Shown here: positions 49,176-58,591 of the stretch, in pieces
Position numbering within the stretch: the first letter of the stretch is position 1
Layout: the number at the start of each line of letters is the position of its first letter
The notes under the pieces: generated by a model
Database searches by the model: none
The model's input: the letters and a program-made list of their open reading frames with translations, nothing else
Told to the model about the DNA's origin: nothing
Assembly (NCBI GenBank): GCA_963842355.1
Contig: CAWJGC010000008.1
Span: forward strand, 326,511-390,510
DNA length: 64,000 bases
Direction: 5' to 3'
Origin: JASHPR01 sp963842355
GTDB taxonomy: Bacteria > Actinomycetota > Actinomycetes > Streptosporangiales > Streptosporangiaceae
Position numbers and translations under genes: made by a program

Positions 49176-51692
49176 TCAGGACAGGGGATGAGGCTGCCTG
49201 GACTCCCCCGCGCCATCGGCACCCGCGCTCCCGGCCCGGTCAGCAACCGCTGTCGACGGGCCAGCCGCGGCCCCGGCGGCCGGCGCCGCGGCGGGCATCT
49301 CCGCGCTGACGCGGCTCATCTTCGACGGCCACCAGTTCCACCTGCCGAGCAGTACCACCGTTGACGGCACCAGCAGCGTGCGGACCAGGAAGGTATCCAT
49401 CAGGATGCCGAGCGCCAAGCCGATCGCGATGTCCCGGAACTGGCTGCCGCCCGCCCCGCCGCCCGCCACGATCCCGAAGACGACGAACGTCCCGGCGAGC
49501 ACCAGCCCAGCCGAGGTAATCGTGGTTCCCGTGGCACTCAGTGCGCGAGTGACCGCGTCCCGTAGCCGGATGCGCTGTGCCTCCTCCCGGATCCTCGTCA
49601 TCATCAGGATGTTGTAATCCTCGCCGAGGGCCAGCAGGAAGATGAACATCAGGAACGGCATGAAGAAGACCAGGCCGCCGCTGTGGCCGAGCTTGATGAA
49701 CAGCAGCACCGACAGGCCGAACGCCGCGAGGTAGGAGAGCCCGACCGATGCGATCAGGTACAGCGGGGCCACCAGGCTGCGCAGCACAATCGCCAGCAGC
49801 AGGCCGATCACCACGATCGCGACCGGGATCACTCGCTTGAGGTCGCTGTTGGAGATGTTGCTGATGTCGTAGAGGGCGGGTGCCTCGCCGCCGACGCCGG
49901 CGTCGGTCGCGCCGATCGACTTCGCCGTCGCGGTCGTCGCGGCGCGGACGGACGGCACCGCGTTGAGCGCCGCCGTGCCGCCGGGGTCACCGGCCTTCAG
50001 CCCGGTGGAGTACTGCACGATCCGGCCGTCGGGGCTGACGTAGTTCGAGGTGGCCCGGTAGGCCTCGTACAGGGCTATCGGCACGGTGCTCCCGGCCGGC
50101 GGCACGGCCGGGAGCGCCTTGGCCGGACCAAGCTGGGCGTGCAGCGAGCTGTACTCTGCCGGGGTCAGCGGCGCGCCCGCCGGATTCAGCGGGCCGATCA
50201 CCTGCGTGAAGAGCCCGCTGGCCCGCAGCTTGACTGCCCCCGCGGCCAGCGGCTCCGGGTCCTGCCACACCGGGTGGCTGAACTGGAAGACCAGGCTGGT
50301 GGGGTTCGCCGCGGCCTGCGGGAAGTGCCTGGTGAGCAGGGCCTGGCCCGCGGCCGAGTCGCTGCCCGCCGGCGGGGATACGTTGCCGCCGAACCCGGCC
50401 GCCGTGTAGCCGAGGACCGCGAACGCCAGTCCGCCGAAGATGACCACCCCGGCGAGCAGGGTCGGTGCCGGGTGCCGCACGACGCGCCCCGCCACCTGGC
50501 CCCAGACGCCCGATTTGCCGCTGCCCTGGATGTTCCACGGCAGCAGCTTCGGCTTGCCGAACACGGCCCGGAACAGCGTGCGCTTCACCGCCAGCAGCGA
50601 CAGCCGGATCGACAGCAGCGCGGGCAGCAGGGTCAGCGCGGCGACCAGGGTCACGCCGATGGCGATCGCGAACGGGACGCCGAGGTCGGAGTAGAACGTG
50701 AAGCTGGCCAGCAGCAGCGTGAGCACCGCCGCGATCACCGTGGCCGCGGAGAACGTGATCGACTCGCCGACCCTGGTCACCGACCTGATGATCGCGTCAG
50801 CGGCCGGGCGCCTGGCGTGGACCAGGTCGCCCAGTACGCTGCCGGGGACGCTGCGGGAGCCCGGATAGCTGTCCCCCTGCACGCCGTGCTGCCCGGCCCG
50901 CAGTTCCTCGCGCACCCGGAACACCAGGAACAGCCCGTAGTCGGTGCCCGCGCCCAGCACCAGGACGATCAGCAGGAACTGCGCCAGCGGGGACACCTGG
51001 AGCCCGTGCCTGGCGGCCTCGCCGACCAGTGGTCCGGAAATCAGCACCGAGATGAACGCGGGGGCGAGCGTGGTCAGCGCCAGCGTGAGCGACCGGAAGA
51101 TCAGCACCAGCAGCACGATGATGAACAGCGCCGAGAAATCCTGCACCTTGCCGCCGGTGTTGCCGGACGACTTCTGCTGGTCGACCGAGACGGCGATATC
51201 GCCCGCCAGGTGCACCTGCAGGCCGGCCGGCAGCGCCGCGCTGGCGATCTTCGCGCGGAGCCCGTTCACCAGGTCGGTCTGCTGGCTCTGGTTGCCGCCG
51301 CTGGCCTGCGCGAGGACCTGCAGCTGCTCAGCCTGCCCGTCGGGCGACCGCCCGAGGTCCTGCACCCGGGTGACGCCGGAGACCTTGCTCAGCCGGCCCT
51401 GCAGCGCGGCCAGCGCGGTCACGTCGGCCGGCGTCAGTGCCGAGCCCGGCCGGGCGGCCACCACCGGGATCCCGAACAGGTTGGCGGTACCGAGCGGCGC
51501 GGCGAGCACCGCGGCACGCTCGCTCGGCGCGCTCGCCGGCAGGAACGTGCTGTTGTTGTTGTTGGTGACGCTGGCCAGGGACGGAAGCTGGGTGACGGCC
51601 GCGAACGCGGCCACGATCCACGCCACCAGGACTAGCCAGCGGAACCGGACCGCGAAGCGCCCGATGGCGCCGAAGATGGCGTCGATTCGCAT
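49176..51692 (-). CDS. MMPL/RND-family membrane transporter
   Basis: An ~838-residue transporter with 12 predicted helices and two large extracytoplasmic loops. Helix 4 carries GAGTDYGLFLVFRVREE and helix 10 GEDYNILMMTRIREE, the paired Asp-Tyr proton-relay motifs of MMPL proteins. These export lipids or siderophores in mycobacteria and actinomycetes. The ATG at 51692 (MRIDAIFG) begins the fold; the frame is open to 51737. It is followed closely by the glycosyltransferase, suggesting a glycolipid cargo (inference). Confidence 0.9.
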   Translation of the reverse strand: MRIDAIFGAIGRFAVRFRWLVLVAWIVAAFAAVTQLPSLASVTNNNNSTFLPASAPSERAAVLAAPLGTANLFGIPVVAARPGSALTPADVTALAALQGRLSKVSGVTRVQDLGRSPDGQAEQLQVLAQASGGNQSQQTDLVNGLRAKIASAALPAGLQVHLAGDIAVSVDQQKSSGNTGGKVQDFSALFIIVLLVLIFRSLTLALTTLAPAFISVLISGPLVGEAARHGLQVSPLAQFLLIVLVLGAGTDYGLFLVFRVREELRAGQHGVQGDSYPGSRSVPGSVLGDLVHARRPAADAIIRSVTRVGESITFSAATVIAAVLTLLLASFTFYSDLGVPFAIAIGVTLVAALTLLPALLSIRLSLLAVKRTLFRAVFGKPKLLPWNIQGSGKSGVWGQVAGRVVRHPAPTLLAGVVIFGGLAFAVLGYTAAGFGGNVSPPAGSDSAAGQALLTRHFPQAAANPTSLVFQFSHPVWQDPEPLAAGAVKLRASGLFTQVIGPLNPAGAPLTPAEYSSLHAQLGPAKALPAVPPAGSTVPIALYEAYRATSNYVSPDGRIVQYSTGLKAGDPGGTAALNAVPSVRAATTATAKSIGATDAGVGGEAPALYDISNISNSDLKRVIPVAIVVIGLLLAIVLRSLVAPLYLIASVGLSYLAAFGLSVLLFIKLGHSGGLVFFMPFLMFIFLLALGEDYNILMMTRIREEAQRIRLRDAVTRALSATGTTITSAGLVLAGTFVVFGIVAGGGAGGSQFRDIAIGLALGILMDTFLVRTLLVPSTVVLLGRWNWWPSKMSRVSAEMPAAAPAAGAAAGPSTAVADRAGSAGADGAGESRQPHPLS

Positions 51693-52058
51693 AAGAGGAG
51701 AGCCTACGTGCATCACATGACCAGAAGATGACGCCACGCGCGGGCCGCCGGCCAGCTCCCGGCGTCGAGCGCGCCGCGGCTGGCGGGTCCCAGGCTGGTG
51801 ATCGCGGCCCGGAGGATCCGCTCGTTGACCGGCGATTCGGTGATTATCCGGGTTCCGGCCGCTGCCGCCGCCGGGCGTTAATACGCTGCGGACGGGTGCC
51901 TGTCTCGGATCAGTACCGGCCAGGGCGCAATTACCGCAGGCTCATGCGGGACATGCCGGGCGAGGTGCTGGCCAGGAGGGGGCCCAGCCGTCAGACTCGT
52001 GCCCGGGGGGAGATCCGAGCTACGCCCCCGCGCGGCCGGCAGCGCGGAAGGAACGCCG
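51693..52058. other. Non-coding stretch upstream of sepH
   Basis: This 366-base gap is divergent between the MMPL gene and sepH. It includes a GCGT-TAAT-ACGC inverted repeat (51875–51886) that could overlap a promoter. I see no gene. Confidence 0.5.
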
Positions 52059-53000
52059 ATGCACCAGTTGCGCCTCGTCGCAGTCAGCGAGGACGGCAGT
52101 TATGCCATTCTCGCGGTGCCGGGACGGGGCGGGCGTTTCTCGTTGCCCATCGACGACCGTCTGAGGACGGTAGCTCGCGGGCAGTTCTCCCGGCTCGCCC
52201 AGTACGAGATCGAAGTGGAGAATCCCTTGCGACCCAAGGAGATCCAGGACCGGATCCGCGCCGGAGAGACGGCCGACGAGATTGCCGACGCGGCAGGAAT
52301 TCCGATCGAGCGGGTCCGCCGCTTCGAGGGCCCGGTCCTCGCCGAGCGCGAGTACCGGGCTCAGGAGGCGCAGCGGGCCACGGTCCGCAGCCCCGGCGAC
52401 TCCGGACCCGGCCCGCGGCTGGGCGAGATCGTCGCCGAGCGACTCGTCGAGATGGGCGTCGCTCCCGACGATGCCCGCTGGGACTCCAGGAAGCGGGCCG
52501 ACGGTAACTGGCAGGTACAACTCGCTTTCACGATGGGCGGCCGGCCGCAGGTCGGCGAGTGGATCTTCGACCCGAGACGCAGGCACGTCATCCCCGATGA
52601 CGACCACGCGGCCCGGCTGTGCCTGCCCGAGGACGATCTGCCGGCCACCCGGCTCGCCGCCCGCGGACCCGCCACGGCGACGGTCACGCCCATAGCCTCG
52701 CGGCTCGGAGGTTCCGGCGCGGCGCATCATCCCGAGCCGCGTGCCGCCGCCATCCCGCCGGCCTCGGCGGCCGCCTCGGGCTTGCCCGCGCCGTCCGGCG
52801 CGCCCGCGCAGGCCAGCCCCGCGGCCCGGGATCCGGAGGATGAGCGGCGCCCGGCTGAGTTCGACCCGGTGGCGGCCGACGGAGACCGGGGGCCGGCCCG
52901 CGAGCGGCCGGCCAGGAAGGCCGCAGGCGGCCGGTCCCGGCGTGCGTCGGTGCCGTCCTGGGACGAGATCATGTTCGGGAACTCGCGCCAGCCCGACTGA
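52059..53000 (+). CDS. sepH: Septation protein SepH
   Basis: A 313-residue SepH (DUF3071) protein. It opens with MHQLRLVAVSEDGSYAIL, contains a helix-turn-helix (IQDRIRAGETADEIADAAGI, then ERVRRFEGPVLAERE) and WIFDPRRRHVIP, and has a disordered Ala/Pro-rich C-terminal half ending PSWDEIMFG. SepH promotes FtsZ assembly in Streptomyces and mycobacteria. The ATG at 52059 has GGAAGGA upstream, and the conserved domain begins there. Confidence 0.92.
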   Translation: MHQLRLVAVSEDGSYAILAVPGRGGRFSLPIDDRLRTVARGQFSRLAQYEIEVENPLRPKEIQDRIRAGETADEIADAAGIPIERVRRFEGPVLAEREYRAQEAQRATVRSPGDSGPGPRLGEIVAERLVEMGVAPDDARWDSRKRADGNWQVQLAFTMGGRPQVGEWIFDPRRRHVIPDDDHAARLCLPEDDLPATRLAARGPATATVTPIASRLGGSGAAHHPEPRAAAIPPASAAASGLPAPSGAPAQASPAARDPEDERRPAEFDPVAADGDRGPARERPARKAAGGRSRRASVPSWDEIMFGNSRQPD

Positions 53001-53272
53001 TCCCGCACCCCGCCGCGTCAGCGGCCCTCGGAGCCACGAGCCGAGCGGCGCCGTCCGCGAGGGAGGTTACTGGGGCCAAGCTGAGCGGGACCACGCAGTC
53101 GAGCACCTTCAAGGTCAAGTCGGAGATCAACGGCGTGAGCTTCAACCTGCCGCTCCCCAAGGTCGCACCGGGGACCAAGGCGCCGTGGGTCGGCTATACC
53201 TGCACGGGCAACACGCTCACGCTGATCAACCCGCCGCCGGGGGGAAGCTGGTCGATGACCAGGGTCGGCTGA
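53001..53272 (+). pseudogene. Possible gene remnant after sepH
   Basis: One frame ending at TGA 53270–53272 reads like real protein (TGAKLSGTTQSSTFKVKSEI, GVSFNLPLPKVAP, WVGYTCTGNTLTLINPPPGG). It has G+C-rich third positions but no normal start codon; its 5' end runs into sepH in another frame. It resembles the C-terminus of an exported protein and is probably a remnant. The rest of the gap to 53515 shows no gene. Confidence 0.3.
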
Positions 53273-53515
53273 CCCGCGACGGCAGTGCCGAGCAGGCCAG
53301 CGGGTCGGCGGGCATCCGGAGGGTCTTTGCCGCAGTCCATTCTTTCCCCGGACCCGGCCGGGTCCGGCCCGGCCCAGTAGGATCGCGCAGCGAGGCGCGC
53401 CGAAGCGACGGGCGCCAGGGGGAGGCGGGACCGGGGCCGGCCGGGAGCGTTCCGGCCGGGAGCCGCGTCGCGCGGCGCGGGTTGCCCGCGGGGGCGGGTA
53501 TACAAGGAGGTGTGC

Positions 53516-54082
53516 TTGGGCCGGTGTGATCGCGTGCTCGGCCGGGCACGCCTGCGCGCCGCGGTCGTGGCCGCGGCGGCCGTGGCGCTCGGCGGCTGCG
53601 GCCTGCTCGGCGGGCCCGCGGCCCTGCAGCACGACGATCCCCAGACGATGACCGTGACCAGCCCGGAATTCGGTCAGGGGCGGGCGATTCCGCGCCAGTA
53701 CACCTGCCGGGGCCGGGGCGAGAGCCCCCCGCTCGTCTGGTCGGGCGCGCCGCCGGGCACCAAGACGCTGGCGCTGGTCATGGACGATGCCGACGCCCCC
53801 ATCACTCCGTATGTCTACTGGATCGTCTTCGACATCAGCCCCGCGACTCCCGATATCCAGGCGGGCCGGCTTCCGGCGGGAGCGCTGCAGGCCGAGAACA
53901 GCAAGGGCACGGTCGGCTACGCCCCGCCCTGCCCGGGCCGCAACCACCTGTACCGGTTCACGATCTACGCGCTGAACGCGTCGCTGGCGCTGCCGGAGGG
54001 AACCAGCCTGACCGCCGCGGTATCCGGCATCGCCAGTCACGCGCTGGCGCGGGGCAGGCTCACGGGTGTTATCAGCCCGTGA
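53516..54082 (+). CDS. YbhB/YbcL-type (PEBP) lipoprotein
   Basis: A 188-residue exported protein. A signal peptide ends in a lipobox (VALGGC, Cys28), so it is probably lipid-anchored. The rest is a PEBP/Raf-kinase-inhibitor-like domain: FGQGRAIPRQYTCRGRGESPP, LALVMDDADAP, and the ligand-pocket GYAPPCPGRNHLYRFTIYAL. Function in bacteria is poorly known. I chose TTG 53516 because AAGGAGG (53504–53510) is five bases upstream; a GTG at 53510 would overlap its own ribosome-binding site. Confidence 0.85.
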   Translation: MGRCDRVLGRARLRAAVVAAAAVALGGCGLLGGPAALQHDDPQTMTVTSPEFGQGRAIPRQYTCRGRGESPPLVWSGAPPGTKTLALVMDDADAPITPYVYWIVFDISPATPDIQAGRLPAGALQAENSKGTVGYAPPCPGRNHLYRFTIYALNASLALPEGTSLTAAVSGIASHALARGRLTGVISP

Positions 54083-54285
54083 CCATCCGCGGGCAATGTG
54101 CAGACACGACTGGGTAAACTTCTCGAAACGCGTGACAGCGGCCATAGCGGTCCGACAGAATCACTGTCCAAGTGATCAGCCGCGAATTGTTTCAGGGTGC
54201 TCGCGCAACGGGAAAGGTCCGCGTCGATGGCCGCGTGTTCCTCGCTTGCACCGCCCTGTGAGGCCATGCCGTGTTGGATGGTGCG

Positions 54286-55985
54286 ATGACTAAGCTCGTG
54301 GTCGTCCTGGCAGTAGTCATTGTGGTAATTCTCGTCATCGTCATTATCGCCGCACGAAGCATGAGAGCCGAGGACCCCGAGGAGTTCGCCGGCCGGCCCG
54401 GCCGCCGGGGCCTGTCCCGCGGCGACCGCGACGGCCGCACCGTCAGCTACCAACGCCGGGAATACCAGCCCGGACGCGGTGGCCGGGGCGAGCGACCCGC
54501 GCGACCCTCGCAGCGGCCGGGCGGCAGCCCCCGGTCGGCCGGGGCGAGCGCCGGCCGTGGCCCTCGCGACCAGCCGCGGTCCCGCGGCTATGACCGGCGC
54601 GCGCCGGACGGACGCGATTACGAGTCGGACCGCGGTCCCGACTCCCGCGGCGGGCGGGGCTATGACGGACACCGCACCGCTGGGCCGCGCTCGGAGGAAC
54701 GCCGCCGTGATGGCCGCCCCCAGCGTCGCCCCGAGGAACACCAGCCGGATCGCGCTCGCCCGGCCCGCAGCAGGCGGCCGGCGGACAGCTCGGAATGGGA
54801 CAGCAGTGAATGGGACAAGCTCTCCGACGTGGACTACTGGGCGGAGCTGGCCTCGGACAAGCCGCTGACGACCACCGCGCAGCCGGCCGCCCAGCCCGCC
54901 GCGAAGGCCAGGTCCGGATATGACGGCGACACCGACGCGCTGCCCGGCCGGAGTTCTGGTGCCACCGCGGCCCCGCGCCGTGACCCGGCCACCGGGCTGC
55001 CGGTGCGAGATCATCCGCAGCCTGCCGACCTGGGCCTGGCCGCGGCCGCCGGCCGCGCCGACTTCACCCCGGCACCCGTTCCCGCCAGCGCAGCATTGGA
55101 CGGCGCGCACCCCATCGCCGCGGCACCCGCGCAGCCGCGCGTGTCTCGCCACGCCGCCGATCCGGCCAGCATGCCCACGTTGCCCGGCGCGGGCCGCGGC
55201 AGCCCGCAGCGCCGGCCGCCCGTGGACCCCGACGACGATCCGCTGACGAGCCCGTCGTTTCCGAGGATTCCGGCCGACGATAGCCGGTCCTACCGCAGTG
55301 GCCGAGCCCACACCCCCCCGGGCGGCTCCAGTACGCCGTCGTACCTGGCTCCCACCCAGCAATTCGCGAGTTACGGCTCGCCGACGCCGGAATTCAACGG
55401 CCGCGGCAGCACAGATGCCACCGTCGCGGGGGCGAACGGCTATCCGCCGGACCCACTGCTGGGCCGCGACGGATATTCCGCGCCGGCCCGTCCTGTCTCC
55501 CCCGCTCCGGCGACGGGAAACCCGTACGGCAGCTACGTGACACCCGTCAGCCAGGCCGCCGTCCCCCGTTACGGTGAGTACCCCGGCGAGCACTCGGGCG
55601 AGTACCGCGGGACGCATTCCGGCGTGCCCGGCAACGGCAGCAACGGCCACGGGACCTATCTCCCGCCGGCCCGGCCGGGCGAGGCGAGCCAGCCCGCCGG
55701 CGACGGCTACTGGCCTCAGCCATCGCCGGCTCCGCCGGTATTCCCGACGCACGCACTCTCAGTTACCTCGACCGCTCCGGCCGCCCCGGCCAGCTTCCCG
55801 ATCCGCTCGCGGCGGGCGGCCAGCGTGCCGACAGCCACAACGGTTACGGGACCCACGATCCCGGGGCCTACCAGCCCGGCGGCTATCCCGCCGTACCGCA
55901 CGACCCGTCCGGGTACGCTCCCCTGAATCCCTACGAGCACGACGGATACGGTGGTTACCCAGGGTACGGAGCAGCCGGCCGCTGA
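54286..55985 (+). CDS. Membrane-anchored low-complexity protein (frameshifted near the 3' end)
   Basis: One N-terminal helix (LVVVLAVVIVVILVIVII), then a ~500-residue disordered cytoplasmic part rich in Arg, Gly, Pro and Ser, with a short conserved acidic block (EWDSSEWDKLSDVDYWAELA). The frame as given ends at 55926 with an Arg/Pro/Thr tail. Another frame from about 55735 to TGA 55983–55985 continues the composition far better (AYQPGGYPAVPHDPSGY, EHDGYGGYPGYGAAGR). A one-base deletion near 55730–55750 is the simplest account. The ATG at 54286 is preferred over TTG 54271. Function unknown; it may be a cell-wall or division-associated scaffold. Confidence 0.65.
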
Positions 55986-56062
55986 CAACCCGCCCGGCGG
56001 GCGGGCTTGACAAGGTGGGTCTGCCCGCAACGACAATGTGCCGACCCCGCAAGGCAGGTGAT

Positions 56063-56353
56063 ATGCAGGACGGCACGCATGACCACGTACGCAGCTACCA
56101 TTTGCACCGGCTGGCGACGGCGCTGGACACCGAGGGCTTCCATGCCACGGTAAAGACCACGTATCCGGCCGCACTGCACGTGTTCATACCCGGTGCGTCG
56201 ATGCTCGCGGAGAGCATCGACTGCACTCCGGGCACCGACGACCTGGGCCGCCTGTGCTGGTACTACCGGTGGTCCTGGGGCGAGGTGCTACACGATGCGG
56301 AGGACCCGCCGGGTGCGGCAGCCAAGATCGCCGAGGTGCTCGCCGCCCGCTGA
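56063..56353 (+). CDS. Small conserved hypothetical protein
   Basis: A 96-residue soluble protein from an ATG with AGGTGAT upstream. It contains aromatic CWYYRWSWGEVLHD and ends in a helix (AAAKIAEVLAAR). I have the impression of similar small proteins in actinomycetes, but no function is known. It follows the low-complexity gene by 77 bases. Confidence 0.65.
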   Translation: MQDGTHDHVRSYHLHRLATALDTEGFHATVKTTYPAALHVFIPGASMLAESIDCTPGTDDLGRLCWYYRWSWGEVLHDAEDPPGAAAKIAEVLAAR

Positions 56354-56424
56354 GGTCCGCTGGGCGCGCCCCGGGATCCCAGCACGGTCACCCGGGGCGC
56401 GGACCCAGCGCCAGCGTCCGGGAC

Positions 56425-57345
56425 TCAGCGGATGAGGCCGGCCAGGAGGCCGTACTGATCCTCGCGCGGCGACCGGGGCGGCGAGGCGACGGTCAGCGTC
56501 CTCGCCGCCGATGGCCGCATGGCGCTCACCTTCGGCCGGGCCGCCTTCGGCTTGCCGTTCGTCTTGGGCTTGCCGTTCGGCTTCGCCTTGGGCCTGGCCT
56601 GGACCTTGGGCCTGGCCTGGACCTTGGGCCTGGCCTGGACCTTGGACTTGCCCGAGGCCGGCGATTTGACCGCGGCGATGGCCGGCCGGGCTGCGGCCCC
56701 GGCCTTAGCCGCGGCCGTCTTCGGACGCGGCGTGGCCGCAGACCGCGCCGAACGCGTCGAGCCAGCCTGGGCGGCAGCCCGGGCCGTCGTCCGGGACTTG
56801 GCCGCCGCAGTGCCTGACTTGGCGCTGCCTGACTTGGCGGCCGTCGTCTTCGGCCGGGCCACGGTCCGGGACTTCGCCGCGGTCCTCGGCTTGGCCGTCG
56901 TCTTGGGCCTGGCTGCCGTCTTCGGCGCCCTGGCGGCGGGCTTCGCCGCCGACGCGGTCTTGACCGCGGCCGTCAGCGACTTGGCCGCGGTGGTCATGGC
57001 CTTCGTGGCGTGGTTCATCGCCTGCATGGCCGTAGACATGGTCTTGGCCGAGGACGTGGCCTTCGTCGCCGCGGCTGTCATCTTGGTGGCCGCCGAGGTG
57101 ACCTTGGTCGCGGCGGACGAGACGGTCCTGGCCGCTGACGCGGTCGTGGGCGCGGCCGCGGTCTTGCGCGTTGTCTTGACCGCGGCCGCCCGGGCCCCCC
57201 GGGCCACCCTGGCGACCTGGGCTTTGGCCTTCGTCTTCGGGCGGCGTGCAGCGCGCCTGGACGTGCTGCCGCTGGTCGACCTGGTACGGCTGGCACTCGC
57301 CGGGCTGCGGCGAGCGGCCGTACGGGTCGTGGTTCGAGCAGGCAC
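56425..57345 (-). CDS. Histone H1-like Lys/Ala-rich DNA-binding protein
   Basis: About 306 residues of almost only Ala, Lys, Arg, Thr, Ser and Pro, like eukaryotic H1 tails and bacterial H1-like proteins. It includes many AAK/RPKT motifs and three exact KVQARP repeats encoded by 18-base direct repeats near 56587–56640. It probably coats DNA and contributes to nucleoid compaction. A short hydrophilic C-terminus (PREDQYGLLAGLIR) breaks the pattern and may be a separate contact site. I chose GTG 57345 (GGGGGGAAG upstream) over TTG 57369. Confidence 0.7.
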   Translation of the reverse strand: MPARTTTRTAARRSPASASRTRSTSGSTSRRAARRPKTKAKAQVARVARGARAAAVKTTRKTAAAPTTASAARTVSSAATKVTSAATKMTAAATKATSSAKTMSTAMQAMNHATKAMTTAAKSLTAAVKTASAAKPAARAPKTAARPKTTAKPRTAAKSRTVARPKTTAAKSGSAKSGTAAAKSRTTARAAAQAGSTRSARSAATPRPKTAAAKAGAAARPAIAAVKSPASGKSKVQARPKVQARPKVQARPKAKPNGKPKTNGKPKAARPKVSAMRPSAARTLTVASPPRSPREDQYGLLAGLIR

Positions 57346-57772
57346 TGATCTTCCCCCCGTCTTGATCAATTACGCAAGTCCTATTCCACGAGTGGCGCCG
57401 ATTTACACACCAGGGGGCCGTCTTACCTGCAGAACAATGGTCTCAAGCAGACCGAAAACCGCCGCTAATTCCCCGTGAAATGACCGCCGCGTGCCCGCCG
57501 CCGGAGCGGGACCAGGGCGAGGCGCGCCATGCGAGACCAACAGGTCCCCCCACGACTCCCGCGTTCTGAGCATTTATCCCGTCGCGCGGGCTCCTCGGTC
57601 GACCGCCTGCACGAACAGCCTCCCCCCCGCGCGGCGCCACCTCGCCCCGGCTGAGGCACAGCCAACCGCACGCCGGCCCTCCTGGCTACCCCCGAACTCC
57701 GGGGTGCACGCTCCGCGGCCGCCGACCTAGAATGCCCGCTACGCACATGCGGCACGGCAGGCGGGCAGGACG
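57346..57772. other. Divergent intergenic region
   Basis: This 427-base region separates the H1-like gene from the FHA gene. The part near 57361–57475 is richer in A+T and includes a small inverted repeat (GGTCT-CAAGC-AGACC, 57439–57453), so promoters are likely there. I see no gene. Confidence 0.5.
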
Positions 57773-58591
57773 GTGCAGGCGCTCGATTCAACCCAGGCCA
57801 CGGCGCACGTGACCACCCCGTCCGGGCGCGTGATCGCGATTCCCGAGGGTTCCCGGCTGGTGTTCGGCCGGGGGCCCGACGTCGACCTGGTGATCTCCGC
57901 CGGGCGCGGGCTGTCCCGGCGCGCCGGGGCGATCACCGCGACCGCGGGCGGGGCGTGGGTCGCCAACATCAGCTACACCCACGCGCTCTACGCCGAGGGT
58001 GACGGCTACCGGATACGGCTGCCGCGCATGGACGAGCCGGGCGAGCCGTCCGAGGGGTGGTTCCTGCGCCAGGGAACGGCGCTGGTCGGCTCGCGCGCGA
58101 TGCTGGACGACGGCCAGCCGCTGCGCCTGGTCGTCGCGGCCAGGCCCGACGCTGACCCCGGTTCCGCCCGCGCGCGGGCGGACGGCGACCCGACCCTGCT
58201 CCCGCTCTACCTCGACCCCAACACCAAGCTGTTCCTGGTCGCGCTGATGTGGTGCCGGCCCTGGCTGATCGACCCGGCGCGCAGCACTCCGCTGCCCCGG
58301 ACCCCCGAGATCGCCCGCGCGGCGCTCGAGGTCACCGACGCCCACCACGAGATCGAGTGCTTCGACCAGGACCCGGCCTTCCGCGACCGCCTGTCGGCGC
58401 GGGTCGGCGAGCATCTCAAGGCGCTGCGCCGCAAGATCGTCGAACGCGGCCTGGTGCGTTCCGGCATCCGGCTGTCCGACGAGGTCGCGGTGGGCGTGCT
58501 GATCGAGAACGGGATCATCGCCCACGACGACCTCGCCCGCCTCAGCGACCCGGCGTGGTGCTCCCGCCAGGAGGACCTGTGGTGGACGTAG
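57773..58591 (+). CDS. FHA-like domain protein
   Basis: A 272-residue protein with an N-terminal FHA-like fold (VFGRGPDVDLVIS, LSRRAGAITATAGGAWVANIS) and an uncharacterised helical C-terminus (residues about 140–272). The latter looks like a winged helix (EHLKALRRKIVERGLVRSGI). FHA domains bind phosphothreonine. The gene converges on a Ser/Thr kinase with a 50-base overlap of 3' ends, so the kinase may be its partner. The start is GTG 57773. Confidence 0.75.
   Translation: MQALDSTQATAHVTTPSGRVIAIPEGSRLVFGRGPDVDLVISAGRGLSRRAGAITATAGGAWVANISYTHALYAEGDGYRIRLPRMDEPGEPSEGWFLRQGTALVGSRAMLDDGQPLRLVVAARPDADPGSARARADGDPTLLPLYLDPNTKLFLVALMWCRPWLIDPARSTPLPRTPEIARAALEVTDAHHEIECFDQDPAFRDRLSARVGEHLKALRRKIVERGLVRSGIRLSDEVAVGVLIENGIIAHDDLARLSDPAWCSRQEDLWWT

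Noticed and set aside
54037..55752. Minus-strand open frame of 571 codons opposite the low-complexity membrane protein
   Set aside because: The plus strand has a clear N-terminal membrane helix and a plausible start; the minus translation is a compositional mirror (Ala/Gly/Arg) without motifs.
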